Shown here piece after piece: positions 30,745 to 41,345 of a DNA stretch of 64,000 nt. Source of the DNA: Gluconobacter wancherniae NBRC 103581 (GTDB lineage Bacteria > Pseudomonadota > Alphaproteobacteria > Acetobacterales > Acetobacteraceae); contig NZ_BJUZ01000001.1 in assembly GCF_007988885.1 (NCBI RefSeq), forward strand, positions 1,457,678-1,521,677. The letters run 5' to 3'. The notes beneath the pieces are model-generated. The model had not been told where the DNA came from. It saw only the letters and a list, made by a program, of their open reading frames with translations, and searched no databases. Both the position numbers and the translations under genes were made by a program. Positions within the stretch are counted from its first letter, which is position 1. Each line of letters opens with the position of its first letter.

Positions 30745-32253
30745 GTGACCGAACTCCTGCTCGATCAGCCTTTCTCTCCGCAGGACATCTGCGACATCGC
30801 CCGGAACAGAAAAACGGTCCGGCTGTCGCAGGCGGCGCGGAAACGGCTTGAAGACGCCAACAGGCGCCTGCGCGTTCTGGTCGAAAGCGAGGGCGCCGCT
30901 TACGGACTCAATACGGGCGTCGGCGGCCTGTCGGACACGCGGATCACGCCCGAAAAACAGTCCACACTCTCCCGCAAGATCCTCTTCAGCCATGCCACGG
31001 GCCTTGGCGCCCCCCTCAGTACCGAAGCAACCCGCGCCATCATAGCCTGCGCTGTCAACCAGTACTGTCTGGGTTATTCCGGCCTGCGCGCGGAGATCGT
31101 CGACCGCCTCGTCGCCCTCCTCAACCACGATTGCCTGCCAATCGTGCCGAGTGACGGATCGGTCGGATATCTCACACACATGGCCCATATTTCCCTGACC
31201 CTGATCGGTCACGGAACGCTCCGGACCAATGGCACGGAACACCCCGCCGCCAAGGTACTGGAACGGCTCGGCTTTCCACCGCTCGTTCTTGAAGCCAAGG
31301 AAGGGTTGTGTCTGGTCAACGGCCTCTCCTGCGCATCCGGAATTGCCAGCCTCGTCACGGAAGAAGCCGCCACCTGCCTCCACTGGGCAGACAGGATCGC
31401 CGCTGCGACCTTTGATGTCCTTGGCGGACAACAGCGCGCCTTCGATCCACGCTTGGCAAACCTCCGCATCCCGCCCGGCCATCGCGCCGTCTCACAGGCC
31501 CTCAACCAGAATCTGGCAGGCTCGACTAGGATCGCAGACGCCCGAGGCCAGCGCACACAGGACGCCCTGAGCCTGCGCGCCATCCCCCATATTCATGGAT
31601 CGGTCCACGACGCCCTGACCGGCATCCGCCACACCGTCACACAGGAATTGCAAAGCCTGTCCGACAACCCCGCCATCATTGAGGACGAAACAGGCATCGG
31701 CGCTTTCTCCGAAGCCCATGCCGTCGGTGCCAGCATTGCCCGCGTCATGGACGAAGCCGCCATCGCGCTAGCCTCTCTGGGCGCTGTCTCCGAACGCCGT
31801 CTGGACCGCATGGTCAACCCCCTGCTCAGCCCGCTCCCGGCGTTCCTGTCGAGCGATTCCGGTACGGGAAGCGGCTTCATGATCGCGCAATACACGGCAG
31901 CCTCGCTTGTCAGCGCCAACCGCCGCAATGCCCTCCCCGCCAGTCTGGATGGCGGCATTACCTCAGGTCTTCAGGAAGACATTCTCGTCCACGCCACACC
32001 AGCGGCTCTCAAGGCACGGGACGTTGTCGCCAATACGCGATCCATTCTCGCGATCGAACTCCTGGCCCTCTGTCAGGCTGTGGACCTCGCCGGCCTCACC
32101 GGAGAAATTTCCCCCCGCACGCTGGAGCTTTACAACAGCGTGCGGGCCATCCTTCCCCTTTACGAGGAAGACCACCCGCTGGCGGACGATATCACCCGAC
32201 TTGAAGTCCTGATGCAGGCCGACCCTCCGTGCCGGACGCCCGGATCTCCCTGA
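30745..32253 (+). CDS. HutH-like aromatic amino acid lyase lacking the MIO triad
   Basis: A 502-residue member of the histidine/phenylalanine ammonia-lyase family, full length and without stops. Family marks remain: AYGLNTGVGGLSDTRI, LSRKILFSHATGLG, LQSLSDNPAI and QEDILVHATPAALK. In true HutH the segment reads GSVGASGDLAPLAH and Ala-Ser-Gly cyclises to the MIO electrophile. Here GSVG (residues 138-141, bases 31156-31167) is followed directly by YLTHMAHI. The usual SENK and NGTQ-type texts are also altered (SANRRN, NGLSC). It is therefore unlikely to deaminate histidine by the normal route. Ergothionase, which eliminates trimethylamine from ergothioneine, is a known family member that I recall works without MIO. 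GTG start with AGAGAG upstream. Its 3' end overlaps the convergent MFS gene by 62 bp. Confidence 0.85.
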   Translation: MTELLLDQPFSPQDICDIARNRKTVRLSQAARKRLEDANRRLRVLVESEGAAYGLNTGVGGLSDTRITPEKQSTLSRKILFSHATGLGAPLSTEATRAIIACAVNQYCLGYSGLRAEIVDRLVALLNHDCLPIVPSDGSVGYLTHMAHISLTLIGHGTLRTNGTEHPAAKVLERLGFPPLVLEAKEGLCLVNGLSCASGIASLVTEEAATCLHWADRIAAATFDVLGGQQRAFDPRLANLRIPPGHRAVSQALNQNLAGSTRIADARGQRTQDALSLRAIPHIHGSVHDALTGIRHTVTQELQSLSDNPAIIEDETGIGAFSEAHAVGASIARVMDEAAIALASLGAVSERRLDRMVNPLLSPLPAFLSSDSGTGSGFMIAQYTAASLVSANRRNALPASLDGGITSGLQEDILVHATPAALKARDVVANTRSILAIELLALCQAVDLAGLTGEISPRTLELYNSVRAILPLYEEDHPLADDITRLEVLMQADPPCRTPGSP

Positions 32254-33394
32254 GGAGAACAGGCAGCCCGAACGGAAGGCTGACCACACAGGCCACACAC
32301 CCGGCAATGCCAAGCATCGTGAAAGAGGCATGATCAACAATCAGCCCCCCAAGCGGTGCCCCCAGGGCATATCCCATACGGTCCATGCCGCCGCAGAACG
32401 TCCCGACCCTGCCTGTATGATCCAGCGCAGCCGCACTTCCCAGCAGCCACGCATAAGACAGCATGGAACAGTTCCAGTAGATGATGACGCCCGCCGTATA
32501 GCTCCAGGAATCCCACGCGCAACACGCCAGCAACCCGCCCACGCCCGTTCCCACCAGCGTCAACGGCAGAATGATCTCCCGCCGCAGCCGTTGCGCCAGC
32601 GCGCCGACAATGAAGCTGACCAGAACGCTGGAAACGATACCCACCGTCGAGAGAAAAACGATATAATCGGCTGACAGATGAATGGCCCGCCCGACCCGTT
32701 CGGCAAAGGACCACGCCATGCTCGATCCCAGAGACGACCCCACCCAGATAAACAGCAGCGCCACCCCGCCACGCGTCAGACGCATCTTTTCCGTACTCTG
32801 CCGGACCGACAATGGCGGCGCATGACGCAGCGTCGCCATGAACGGCGCAATTACCGCAACAATGACCGCGATCCCGACGAAAACCCCCAGTTCGCCAAAA
32901 CTGCGCGTGGCGTAAGGGATGGCGTCGATCACCGCCACCAGAACGATCAGCCCCCCGCCATTGGAAATGGCATACATTCGGTCAGGGTTTTCACTTGCCG
33001 ACGCCGCACAGACATAGGACCGCCCCAGCAGCGCCTCGCCCAGACCGAACAGAAGCGCACAGCCCCACGTCCATGCCGAAGAAGACAGGCCCGTCGCCGT
33101 CAGCAGGGACGACAGAACCGCCAGTCCCGCACCCAGAAACGCCGTCATGACTACCGAAACGCCCCCCGTTAGACGGGACAGCACCACCATGAAAACCGCA
33201 AAGGACATGATTTCGAAAAAGCCGAACATCCCCGCCCGACTGGCCGACTGATGCAGCCCCGACATCAGCGCATCAATCTGAAAGGGCATGACGGACGAGC
33301 CCAGATACGCACAGCCGGAGCAGATGCTGAGCCCCAGCGCCAGAAGCAGAAGCTGCCGCCCCGGAAGATAACGGACAGCCTGTATTCCTGTCAT
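32192..33394 (-). CDS. MFS transporter
   Basis: Major facilitator superfamily protein of 400 residues with about 12 hydrophobic segments, beginning near LLLLALGLSICSGCAYLGSSV, and a polar central loop around residues 193-210. No family-specific motif identifies the substrate. It lies on the same strand as hutU, but a strong terminator stands between them, so it may depend on read-through or its own promoter. The convergent 62-bp overlap with the HAL-like lyase gene, and the hut setting, suggest it moves the pathway substrate or product across the inner membrane; this is inference. Confidence 0.8.
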   Translation of the reverse strand: MTGIQAVRYLPGRQLLLLALGLSICSGCAYLGSSVMPFQIDALMSGLHQSASRAGMFGFFEIMSFAVFMVVLSRLTGGVSVVMTAFLGAGLAVLSSLLTATGLSSSAWTWGCALLFGLGEALLGRSYVCAASASENPDRMYAISNGGGLIVLVAVIDAIPYATRSFGELGVFVGIAVIVAVIAPFMATLRHAPPLSVRQSTEKMRLTRGGVALLFIWVGSSLGSSMAWSFAERVGRAIHLSADYIVFLSTVGIVSSVLVSFIVGALAQRLRREIILPLTLVGTGVGGLLACCAWDSWSYTAGVIIYWNCSMLSYAWLLGSAAALDHTGRVGTFCGGMDRMGYALGAPLGGLIVDHASFTMLGIAGCVACVVSLPFGLPVLLREIRASGTEGRPASGLQVG

Positions 33395-33421
33395 GATGAT
33401 CGCAGTTATCCTGTCAGAAGC

Positions 33422-33453
33422 AAAAAAAGGCGCATCCCCAAAAAGATGCGCCT
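33422..33453 (-). terminator. Rho-independent terminator after hutU
   Basis: On the minus strand a 9-bp perfect stem (AGGCGCATC / GATGCGCCT, 8-nt loop) is followed by seven T residues, starting 9 nt past the hutU stop. A strong intrinsic terminator. Confidence 0.88.
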
Positions 33454-33461
33454 CCGAAATA

Positions 33462-35156
33462 TTATTTTCTGGTCGTAATCATGGGCAGGTTCAAGCCCTT
33501 TTCATACGCACAGGACACGGCAATATCATAACCCGCATCGGCATGACGCATCACACCCGTCGCCGGATCGTTCCACAACACACGCTCCAGACGGGCGGCA
33601 GCATCGTCCGTACCATCTGCCACGATCACCATGCCCGAATGCTGCGAAAAGCCCATTCCAACACCCCCACCATGATGCAGCGACACCCACGTCGCGCCCG
33701 ACGCGGTATTGAGCAACGCGTTCAGCAGAGGCCAGTCGGAAACGGCATCGGACCCATCGCGCATGGCCTCCGTTTCACGATTGGGACTGGCCACCGACCC
33801 ACTGTCCAGATGATCCCGCCCGATCACGATCGGCGCCTTCAGCTCGCCCTTGGCCACCATCTCGTTAAACGCCAGACCCAGTCGGTGACGGTCTCCGAGA
33901 CCCACCCAGCAGATGCGGGACGGCAGCCCCTGAAACTGGATTTTCTCTCGTGCCATATCGAGCCAGTTGTGCAGATGCTTGTCGTCCGGTAGCAGTTCCT
34001 TGACCTTCGCATCCGTCTTGTAAATGTCCTCCGGATCGCCCGACAGGGCCGCCCAGCGGAACGGACCGATCCCCCGGCAGAACAGCGGACGGATATAGGC
34101 CGGCACAAATCCCGGAAACGCAAAGGCGTCTTCCAGCCCTTCTTCCAGCGCCATCTGGCGAATGTTGTTGCCGTAATCGAAGGTCGGCACCCCCATCCGA
34201 TGGAACGCTACCATTGCCTCGACCTGAAGCCGCATAGACTCCCGCGCCGCTTTTTCAACCGCTGCCGGGTCCGTAATCCGCAGCTTCTCAGCCTTCTCCA
34301 GCGACCATCCAGCCGGGAGATATCCATTCAGCGGATCATGCGCGGATGTCTGGTCCGTCACACCATCCGGGCGGATGCCACGCCGCACCAGCTCCGGAAA
34401 GATTTCAGCCGCATTGCCCAGAAGCCCCACGGAAACCGCCTCACCCTTGGCGCAGGCCTCATGAATGATCTGCAACGCCTCATCCAGATCCTGTACCTGT
34501 CGGTCCAGATAGCCCGTCTCCAGACGCTTCTGAATGCGCGACGGCTCACATTCCACCGCCAGCATGGACGCTCCGGCCATCACGGCGGCCAGAGGCTGCG
34601 CACCGCTCATGCCCCCCAGACCACCGGTTAGGATCCAGCGCCCCTTGAGGTCGCCACCGTAATACTGGCGCCCCATCTCAACGAACGTCTCATACGTCCC
34701 CTGAACGATCCCCTGGCTTCCGATATAGATCCAGGACCCGGCCGTCATCTGGCCGTACATCATCAGCCCCGCCCGATCGAGCTCGTTGAATTTCTCCCAG
34801 GTCGCCCAGTGCGGCACGAGATTTGAATTCGCAATCAGCACACGCGGCGCGTTGGCATGCGTCCGGAACACACCAACCGGCTTGCCAGACTGAACGATCA
34901 GCGTCTCCTCATCCCCCAGTTCTCGCAGGGCTTTCACAATCCGGTCATAGCAGTCCCAGTTCCGCGCTGCCCTTCCGATGCCGCCATAAACCACAAGCTC
35001 CGACGGCTTCTCCGCGACTTCCGGATCGAGATTGTTCATCAGCATCCGCATGGCCGCTTCGGTCTGCCACGTCTTTGCACTGATCTCGGCACCATGATCG
35101 GCACGGATCACACGATCATTCGACAGACGGGACGACACGGAAGGAGAATTGACCAT
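33462..35156 (-). CDS. hutU: Urocanate hydratase (urocanase) family protein
   Basis: NAD-containing hydratase that converts urocanate to imidazolonepropionate. The 564-residue frame is intact. Conserved blocks include [50 protein letters not shown] text, [29 protein letters not shown] with the active-site cysteine, and the [17 protein letters not shown] motif. Start 35156 is chosen for GGAGA 8 nt upstream; 35171 is an alternative. The downstream enzymes HutI, HutF and HutG are broken here, so its product has no visible outlet. A related hydratase acts on thiourocanate in ergothioneine breakdown; sequence alone does not separate the two. Co-directional with a TonB receptor 47 nt upstream. Confidence 0.92.
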   Translation of the reverse strand: MVNSPSVSSRLSNDRVIRADHGAEISAKTWQTEAAMRMLMNNLDPEVAEKPSELVVYGGIGRAARNWDCYDRIVKALRELGDEETLIVQSGKPVGVFRTHANAPRVLIANSNLVPHWATWEKFNELDRAGLMMYGQMTAGSWIYIGSQGIVQGTYETFVEMGRQYYGGDLKGRWILTGGLGGMSGAQPLAAVMAGASMLAVECEPSRIQKRLETGYLDRQVQDLDEALQIIHEACAKGEAVSVGLLGNAAEIFPELVRRGIRPDGVTDQTSAHDPLNGYLPAGWSLEKAEKLRITDPAAVEKAARESMRLQVEAMVAFHRMGVPTFDYGNNIRQMALEEGLEDAFAFPGFVPAYIRPLFCRGIGPFRWAALSGDPEDIYKTDAKVKELLPDDKHLHNWLDMAREKIQFQGLPSRICWVGLGDRHRLGLAFNEMVAKGELKAPIVIGRDHLDSGSVASPNRETEAMRDGSDAVSDWPLLNALLNTASGATWVSLHHGGGVGMGFSQHSGMVIVADGTDDAAARLERVLWNDPATGVMRHADAGYDIAVSCAYEKGLNLPMITTRK

Positions 35157-35203
35157 GAGTAAGGTCTCCATTTTCAGAAAAACAGAAAGAGGTTTGGAAA
35201 AGT

Positions 35204-37594
35204 TTAGAACCCCGCAGCCACGGTTATCGCCGTCGTAAATCGCGGCGCGATGTAATATCCGGGAGAGCTTCCATCAATGGATGTCCCGTAAATGCCACGG
35301 GTGGTCTGAGCATTCAGCTGCGGCGACGCAATACCGGACAGGACTTTCTCATCCGTCAGGTTGATGAACGCGACCCGGATTTCCGGATGTTTGACAAAAC
35401 CCACACTCGGCAGACGATACCCCAGAGACAGGTTGAACGTCTTGTAAGAGGGCATTTTTTCATCGTTCATGAAGGTCGAATACTGGGACCCGGTGTATTT
35501 GAACGAGAACGTTCCGAAGAAATTCTTGTAATCATAGACAAGACCGAAAGATCCCTGAAACGACGGACTGCGAACCGCCGTTTTCCCTGCCGTCGGCAGA
35601 TAATCGTTTCCGACCTGAATATTGTTGTCGATCGTCGCATGAAGATATTCGACAGACACATAGGGCGAAAAGCCATGAAACGGCATCAACCCCGCCTCGA
35701 AATCCACACCGCGTGACGTCTGTCCGCCGCCATTGATCGTCGAATAGACCGGAACATTATTGACGTAACGCAGGCTGGACACCTGCCGGTTCGTAAAGTT
35801 GTAGTTGAACAGCGCCAGACTGGCATGAATGATCCGGTCCTGATAGCGATATCCCAGCTCTTCGGAAATCGAATATTCAGGCTTGATCCCCGGATTGCCC
35901 TGCGTTGAAATCGCCCCACCCGAATAGGAATTGTACAGGGTGTCATCAATCGGCATCAACGTATTGGTGCTGGCATTGATGAAGACCTGATTGTGGGAAT
36001 CAATCTTGTACGTCGCCGAAAGACGCGGCAGCGGCTGAAAGTTATTCGCTCCGACATGATACTGCGTGCCCGGCAGACCATTGGTCCCGGCCTTGCTCAT
36101 CATCAGCGTCTTGATGCCGCCCACAATCTTCAGACGATCATTGAGAAGCGAAATCTCGTCCTGCAAATAGAGCGCATTCGTCTGCGTGACGGTATGCTCC
36201 TTCTCCGCCAGATACGGCTGACCATTGCTCATGCTCACGTTCCGCAGGCTCCAGGCCGAAGCTGGATTGCCTGAAGCATCGACCGACGAGAACGGCATCG
36301 ACAGATCATCAACGCTATACTGATACCAGTATCCCAGCGTCACTTTCTGCACCCCAAACTGGCGGGACAGGGACGCGTTGAACCCGCCCACGGACTGCAC
36401 GCCCACGTAATCGCTTCTCACACTCCCGCCCGATGCCTGGGCATCCGGAATGGTCACGGAAACAGGTTCCGTTCCGTAATAATTGCCGTCAGACGACAGC
36501 GTGGAAGACGCCGGAGAATTCTGCATCGCATACAGGAAATAGGGCGTCACATTGAGCTTTACCTTCCCCGGAAGCGTAAAGTCGGAAGGCAGACTCATCA
36601 TGATCTGCTCCCATTTCCAGCGGTTCTGCCGCCAGTAATCCGAGCTTCCGGGCGTAAATGTCCCGTTCCATGCATAACTCCGCCCCGAAGTCTGCCAGTC
36701 GGCAAGCGTCGGGTTCGGATTGTACATGTAGTTCATGTCAACATACGACCCAACCAGCTTCATCCGGTCGCCGTTTGCAAATTCCTTCTTGAAGCCGAAG
36801 TCGATATGCCGACGCATCTGACGCCCCGGCCCGAGGGAATTTTTGGCCGTTCCGTTGGAAAACGACACATAAGCCGAGAGACCCGTATTCCCGATGTCTC
36901 CGGTATCGAAACGTCCGAAGAACCGCTGAAGGTTCAGCGTGCCGTAACTGTAATCGACCAGTCCGCCCATCTTGTGAGACGGATCGCGCATCAGCGTCGT
37001 AACCTGGCCGCCCGACGCATTGACCACAGGTGCCGTGATGGACGAAGAGCCCTGCGTCAGACTGACGGAATCAATATCTTCGCCATCCGCCCAGTATGTC
37101 GGGTAGCCGTTATAGGTCTCGATATCGTTGACCGGCATACCTTCCCAGACCTGCCCGATCTCGTTGCCGCCCAACCCACGCACGCTCAGCATCGAATTGG
37201 CTGCAAAACCGTAAGGGTCACTCTGGGAAAGATTAGCGCCCGGAGCAAGAGAAACAGCCTGATAGGCCGTCGTCGTCGACGCCTGCTTATTGATATATTC
37301 CGAAGTCACGGTACTGCGCATGTCGCCGCCCGTCTGAACGGCCATCAGCCCCCCGCCCGCAATATGCCGGACCTTGCCATATGCCCCGTCTGTCCCCGCA
37401 GCATGCACGGAAATAACCTCCGGCCCTCGCGCACTGACTGGATGAGGCTTCCGCTTCATTAACGCTCCAGCGGTATGAGCCTGCAACAGCGAACGCACAT
37501 GTGTCGCCGGTGCTGCTCCAGCCAGAGAGGTCGACGCCAGAAACGTCATGGTGGAAAGGGCTACACAAGCACGGCGGCGTTTTGCAATTGGCAT
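35204..37594 (-). CDS. TonB-dependent outer-membrane receptor (hut-linked)
   Basis: A 796-residue outer-membrane transporter. The N-terminal signal peptide ([27 protein letters not shown]) is followed by a plug domain (residues about 90-220: [42 protein letters not shown]). A 22-strand-type barrel ends in phenylalanine ([11 protein letters not shown]), and late text [12 protein letters not shown] is shared with the second receptor in this window. AGCAGG precedes the start. It heads an apparent operon with hutU, so it probably imports a compound processed by the lyase and hydratase. A 16-bp palindrome lies 48 bp upstream. Confidence 0.88.
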   Translation of the reverse strand: MPIAKRRRACVALSTMTFLASTSLAGAAPATHVRSLLQAHTAGALMKRKPHPVSARGPEVISVHAAGTDGAYGKVRHIAGGGLMAVQTGGDMRSTVTSEYINKQASTTTAYQAVSLAPGANLSQSDPYGFAANSMLSVRGLGGNEIGQVWEGMPVNDIETYNGYPTYWADGEDIDSVSLTQGSSSITAPVVNASGGQVTTLMRDPSHKMGGLVDYSYGTLNLQRFFGRFDTGDIGNTGLSAYVSFSNGTAKNSLGPGRQMRRHIDFGFKKEFANGDRMKLVGSYVDMNYMYNPNPTLADWQTSGRSYAWNGTFTPGSSDYWRQNRWKWEQIMMSLPSDFTLPGKVKLNVTPYFLYAMQNSPASSTLSSDGNYYGTEPVSVTIPDAQASGGSVRSDYVGVQSVGGFNASLSRQFGVQKVTLGYWYQYSVDDLSMPFSSVDASGNPASAWSLRNVSMSNGQPYLAEKEHTVTQTNALYLQDEISLLNDRLKIVGGIKTLMMSKAGTNGLPGTQYHVGANNFQPLPRLSATYKIDSHNQVFINASTNTLMPIDDTLYNSYSGGAISTQGNPGIKPEYSISEELGYRYQDRIIHASLALFNYNFTNRQVSSLRYVNNVPVYSTINGGGQTSRGVDFEAGLMPFHGFSPYVSVEYLHATIDNNIQVGNDYLPTAGKTAVRSPSFQGSFGLVYDYKNFFGTFSFKYTGSQYSTFMNDEKMPSYKTFNLSLGYRLPSVGFVKHPEIRVAFINLTDEKVLSGIASPQLNAQTTRGIYGTSIDGSSPGYYIAPRFTTAITVAAGF

Positions 37595-37641
37595 GGTACC
37601 TGCTCGAAATCATTTCGTATCGAAGTCACAATGTCACGCCT

Positions 37642-37657
37642 AGTTGCATATGCAACT
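37642..37657. promoter_or_regulatory. Perfect 16-bp palindrome upstream of the TonB receptor
   Basis: AGTTGCATATGCAACT, centred about 55 bp before the start codon. On the minus strand it follows TTGGTG at a spacing that would place it over the -10 region, so it looks like a repressor operator. The core differs from the HutC-type sites. Confidence 0.55.
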
Positions 37658-38044
37658 TATCTTTTTCACCAACATGATAAAAATATGTCTAATTTTTCAA
37701 AAGAATCCTAAAATTATTTCCATTATAACAATAACTTAATAAATATCTTTCCATCTTCGAAAAATTTTCTCTGGTCCATCCCATATTCCAACCCGACAAA
37801 TTTTCCACCTGTCATCAACGATACGTCGTCAGCCTCACCCATCATGGCAATCGCTGAAGAAAATCCTTTATGTCATTGAATAAATTTATATTTTTTTACA
37901 GAAAATTTCAGGGTGAACGACCTTTCAAAGGATTCGCAAAGACCTTCCCTTCCTTTCTTGTAAAATTGTATAGGCAAATCCTTCTTGCGATAAGCTCCTC
38001 TTCTTGGGCATGCTCGTCACATCTGTCCCTTCCCGAGAGCGCGC
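37658..38044. other. AT-rich intergenic region without recognisable gene
   Basis: Separates the receptor gene (minus) from the hydroxylase fusion gene (plus). It presumably holds both promoters. No RNA gene or open frame of note was seen. Confidence 0.5.
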
Positions 38045-39052
38045 ATGTCTTGGACTACGACTGAAACCGGCGACCCCATCCAGCCTTTCGTACAGAAAGC
38101 CAGCACCAGTTCCGGCGCCCTGTCCTTTGACATGATGGGAGGACGCAGAATCCTGCTGTTTTTCTTCTCCTCATCAACTGACCCCGAGGTCAAAAGCGTC
38201 CTCCAGAACCTCTCCCAATATCCGGAGGTCTTGAATCGCAAGGACTGCCTATTTCTAGGCGTCACCCTCGACAGGGTCGACACGACCATTCTCAAAAACC
38301 GGCCCGATCTCAAATCGGTCTGTTTCCTTTACGATATCGACCTCATCTGCCACCGGGCGTTCGGAATTGCTGAAAACGCGCCACCGGGTTGGATAGAACT
38401 CGACCCGATGATGCATGTCGTCCACACGCAACTCCACCGCCCCGATCTGGAAGAAACGCTTTTCACGGCGTTACTCCAGAAAGCCACAGCCCCACAGCGC
38501 GGGATTCCTGCCCCGGTCCTCATGCTGGACCACGTTCTGGAACCGGCCTTCTGTCAGAACCTGATCCGCTATCACGACACCCATGATCCCCAGCCCTCTC
38601 CCATTCTGACCTCCAATGCCGCAGGACATCCGGTCCGCACCGTCGCCCCGGGTTTCAAACGCAGGCGGGACACGCCCCTGCGCGACCGGGGCATCGTCAC
38701 GGAGCTGCAAAACCGTATCATCCGCCGTGTCGTCCCCGAGATTTTCCGCGCTTTCCGCTTCACGGCCACCCAGATGGACAGAATGCTCATCAGTTCCTAC
38801 GACGCCACGGATAAAGGCTTTTTCGACGCCCATCGCGACAATACCGTCCCCAGTTCCGCCCACCGCCAGTTCGCCGTCTCCCTCACCCTCAATGACAACT
38901 ACACCGGCGGGGAACTGATTTTCCCCGAATTCGGCCCACAGACCTTCCGCCCCCATGCTGGCGGAGCCGTCATATTTTCCTGCGCGCTCCTGCATGCAGT
39001 CCAACCCGTCACATCCGGCCGGAGATACGCCTGCCTACCCTTCGTCTACTAA
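38045..39052 (+). CDS. Peroxiredoxin-fold / 2-oxoglutarate-Fe(II) dioxygenase fusion
   Basis: A 335-residue protein. Residues about 1-150 resemble an AhpC/TSA thioredoxin fold (GRRILLFFFSSSTDPE, FLGVTLDRVDTT, FLYDIDLICHRAFGI), but the usual peroxidatic TxxC motif is absent. Residues about 160-335 are a prolyl-4-hydroxylase-type 2OG-Fe(II) oxygenase with iron ligands in FFDAHRDN (His-x-Asp) and ALLHAVQPV, and the 2OG-binding arginine in SGRRYACL. It likely hydroxylates a protein or small molecule; the N-terminal domain may be structural. It has no signal peptide and is convergent with the LuxR-type gene. Linkage to the hut or diol pathways is positional only. Confidence 0.78.
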   Translation: MSWTTTETGDPIQPFVQKASTSSGALSFDMMGGRRILLFFFSSSTDPEVKSVLQNLSQYPEVLNRKDCLFLGVTLDRVDTTILKNRPDLKSVCFLYDIDLICHRAFGIAENAPPGWIELDPMMHVVHTQLHRPDLEETLFTALLQKATAPQRGIPAPVLMLDHVLEPAFCQNLIRYHDTHDPQPSPILTSNAAGHPVRTVAPGFKRRRDTPLRDRGIVTELQNRIIRRVVPEIFRAFRFTATQMDRMLISSYDATDKGFFDAHRDNTVPSSAHRQFAVSLTLNDNYTGGELIFPEFGPQTFRPHAGGAVIFSCALLHAVQPVTSGRRYACLPFVY

Positions 39053-39063
39053 CCGGAGCGTTA

Positions 39064-39915
39064 TTACTCACCCAGCCTGACCAGAACGGGCATCATCATC
39101 GCAAAAAGCTCCGCCTGCGAGGAGATGGCACAGCGCGTATGGATCTGTTTGCGAAACACCTTCACCGTCTGCACGCTCACTCCCATGAGCCTTGCAATCG
39201 AACGTGAAGAATGCCCGCGCAAAATCAGCAAAGCCGTCTGTGACTGCCGCGCCGTCAGGACAATACCATACGTTTTTTCACACTGCTCGCGAAACTCCGT
39301 CATGGTATCCTGCCCATGTGCGGTAGGCGCAGCTTCAAGCCCTGACCAGTGTCTCCCCGCCAGCGCCGCTACAACAGGCTGAATGGCCAGAGCCTTTTCC
39401 CACTCCGTCGCAACAAATGTCTCTCCCGAACTCGTATCGCGCCCGAGACAGATATGAATGGAAACATTCGCCGATATCCGGACCAGATAGGTCATCTCGT
39501 CCAGAATATGCGTATCCCTGTAATATTTTAGGTAATAGTCCGACGCAGCGAAATGATCGGGAACAACATCCTCAAGACGATACAGCCCCGAAGGCGCCCC
39601 GGCCCTGTCCACAACAAAAAACGGATCGAGCAGATAAATCCCCGTGCAATACGCACTGTCAAAGCGGGCATGGACATTTTTTTCTTTTGAGTGCGTCAAC
39701 AGGCACTTCGGTCGACCATCCCTCCCATAGGAAAGGATCGTCAGATTATCGATCGGGACACAACTCTCGAGCCACGCCACAAGATACTGCTCGAACGCAG
39801 GAGTCATCAACGCTGAAATCACCGCCCCAAGCTGCTGTTCCTGCTGACAAAACACCCGGCTATACCCCTTCAGGGCAATATACGTCCCATCCACACAGAC
39901 CCTACCATCACACAT
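39064..39915 (-). CDS. LuxR-type helix-turn-helix regulator
   Basis: About 283 residues. The last 65 form a LuxR/GerE DNA-binding domain: [27 protein letters not shown] then [14 protein letters not shown]. The N-terminal 210 residues do not match a response-regulator receiver or autoinducer-binding domain that I can recognise; they may sense a metabolite. Start 39915 ([12 protein letters not shown]) is preferred since the longer frame overlaps the divergent aminotransferase start. Divergent with that gene by 44 bp, so it is a candidate regulator of it. Confidence 0.75.
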   Translation of the reverse strand: MCDGRVCVDGTYIALKGYSRVFCQQEQQLGAVISALMTPAFEQYLVAWLESCVPIDNLTILSYGRDGRPKCLLTHSKEKNVHARFDSAYCTGIYLLDPFFVVDRAGAPSGLYRLEDVVPDHFAASDYYLKYYRDTHILDEMTYLVRISANVSIHICLGRDTSSGETFVATEWEKALAIQPVVAALAGRHWSGLEAAPTAHGQDTMTEFREQCEKTYGIVLTARQSQTALLILRGHSSRSIARLMGVSVQTVKVFRKQIHTRCAISSQAELFAMMMPVLVRLGE

Positions 39916-39959
39916 CAGAAGCTGCACCCCGCACAGCCCTATGGATGGAGGACCTGAAC

Positions 39960-41339
39960 ATGCCGCCTGTACTGCCCCACACCACCGAAGACATTCTCGC
40001 GGCAGATACCCATCTCGTCCAATCCTGGGCCGACCTCGACGGCCTGAAAAAACCCCATGCCCGCACTGCAATAGTTGCGGCAAAAGGCGCCATGGTCCGC
40101 GACAGCAACGGTCAGGAACTGATCGACGGTATTGGCGGTTTGTGGTGCGTCAATGTGGGTCACGGACGCCCCGAAATCATTGACGCCATTTCCAGCCAGC
40201 TCTCAACGTTGGATTTCTATTCCACCTTCTACACCTTCACCCACCCCACAGCCGCCGCACTGGCCAAAAAACTGGCGGAGTTGGCCCCCGGCAAGCTGAA
40301 CCGGGTCCATTTTTCCACCTCGGGATCGGACGCCAATGACGGCGCCGTCCGCATCCTGCATCATTATTACGAGCGTCTGGGCAAACCCGAAAAGAAACTC
40401 GTCCTGAGCCGCCACGGCGCCTATCACGGCTCGACCTATCTCTCCATCGCCATGACCACTCCCGCCTATTCCAAAGGCTGGTCAAAGGCCGAAGGGATCG
40501 TCCATCACCTGAAAAAACCGCATTACTGGCGCGAAGGCGACGGGATGACGGAAGCAGACTTCACGGATCTGCTCATCGCCGACCTGCGCCATGAAATCGA
40601 ACGCCTCGGCCCCCAGAACATCGCCTGTTTCATTGGCGAACCCATCATGGGGGCTGGAGGCGTCATTGTTCCGCCCAAAGAATACCACCGACGCGTTCAG
40701 GACGTCTGTCGGGAATACGATATCAAGTTTGTAGCCGATGAAGTCGTCACGGCGTTCGGACGTCTCGGACATTTCTTCGCGTCCGAAGCGGTTTTCGACA
40801 CCCAGCCGGACATGATCACCATCGCAAAAGGCGTCACCTCCGGCTATCAGCCCCTCGCCGCCACGATCATGACCGACGAAATCTACGACGTGGTGTCTGG
40901 CCCGGACGGCGTCTTCACCCACGGCATGACCTATGCCGGGCATCCGGCTGCCGCCGCTGCCGGTCTGGCGAATATCGCCCTGATGGAAGCCGAGCAGATT
41001 CCGGAACGCGTGCGTGTTACCGGCAAAATATTTGAAAATACGCTGCGCACACTACAGGACATCGAGATCGTCGGCGAAGTCCGAGGCAGCCACTTCATGA
41101 TGGGTATCGAATTCGTCAAGGACAGACACAGCAAAGCCCTATTCGACGCAAAGCTCAATATCGGGATGCTGGTTGCACGCAAAGCTCAGGAAAAAGGCCT
41201 TGTCGCCCGCCCGCTTGGGCATATCCTGATCCTGTCCCCTCCGCTGATCCTATCGGAAGAGCAGATTGCAAGAATTGGAGATATCCTCCGCGAAAGCATC
41301 ACGGAGGTCATGCACGAACTTCCAAAAAACTTCCGCTAA
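39960..41339 (+). CDS. Class III (omega) aminotransferase
   Basis: PLP-dependent transaminase of 459 residues in the omega-amino-acid/amine:pyruvate group. Marks: [59 protein letters not shown] (the cofactor aspartate) and the Schiff-base lysine in [18 protein letters not shown] lies 8 nt before the ATG at 39960; the open frame extends back to 39417 across the LuxR gene and is not used. The amino donor is likely an omega- or alpha-amine with pyruvate as acceptor, but not determinable. Convergent with the reductase gene 6 nt away. Confidence 0.88.
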   Translation: MPPVLPHTTEDILAADTHLVQSWADLDGLKKPHARTAIVAAKGAMVRDSNGQELIDGIGGLWCVNVGHGRPEIIDAISSQLSTLDFYSTFYTFTHPTAAALAKKLAELAPGKLNRVHFSTSGSDANDGAVRILHHYYERLGKPEKKLVLSRHGAYHGSTYLSIAMTTPAYSKGWSKAEGIVHHLKKPHYWREGDGMTEADFTDLLIADLRHEIERLGPQNIACFIGEPIMGAGGVIVPPKEYHRRVQDVCREYDIKFVADEVVTAFGRLGHFFASEAVFDTQPDMITIAKGVTSGYQPLAATIMTDEIYDVVSGPDGVFTHGMTYAGHPAAAAAGLANIALMEAEQIPERVRVTGKIFENTLRTLQDIEIVGEVRGSHFMMGIEFVKDRHSKALFDAKLNIGMLVARKAQEKGLVARPLGHILILSPPLILSEEQIARIGDILRESITEVMHELPKNFR

Positions 41340-41345
41340 ACGTTC

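Noticed and set aside
30745..32253. Calling this gene hutH (histidine ammonia-lyase)
   Set aside because: The MIO-forming Ala-Ser-Gly is absent, so the standard function and symbol are not supported.
39417..39959. N-terminal extension of the class III aminotransferase
   Set aside because: It runs antisense through the LuxR-type gene, and a good GGAGG site supports the start at 39960.
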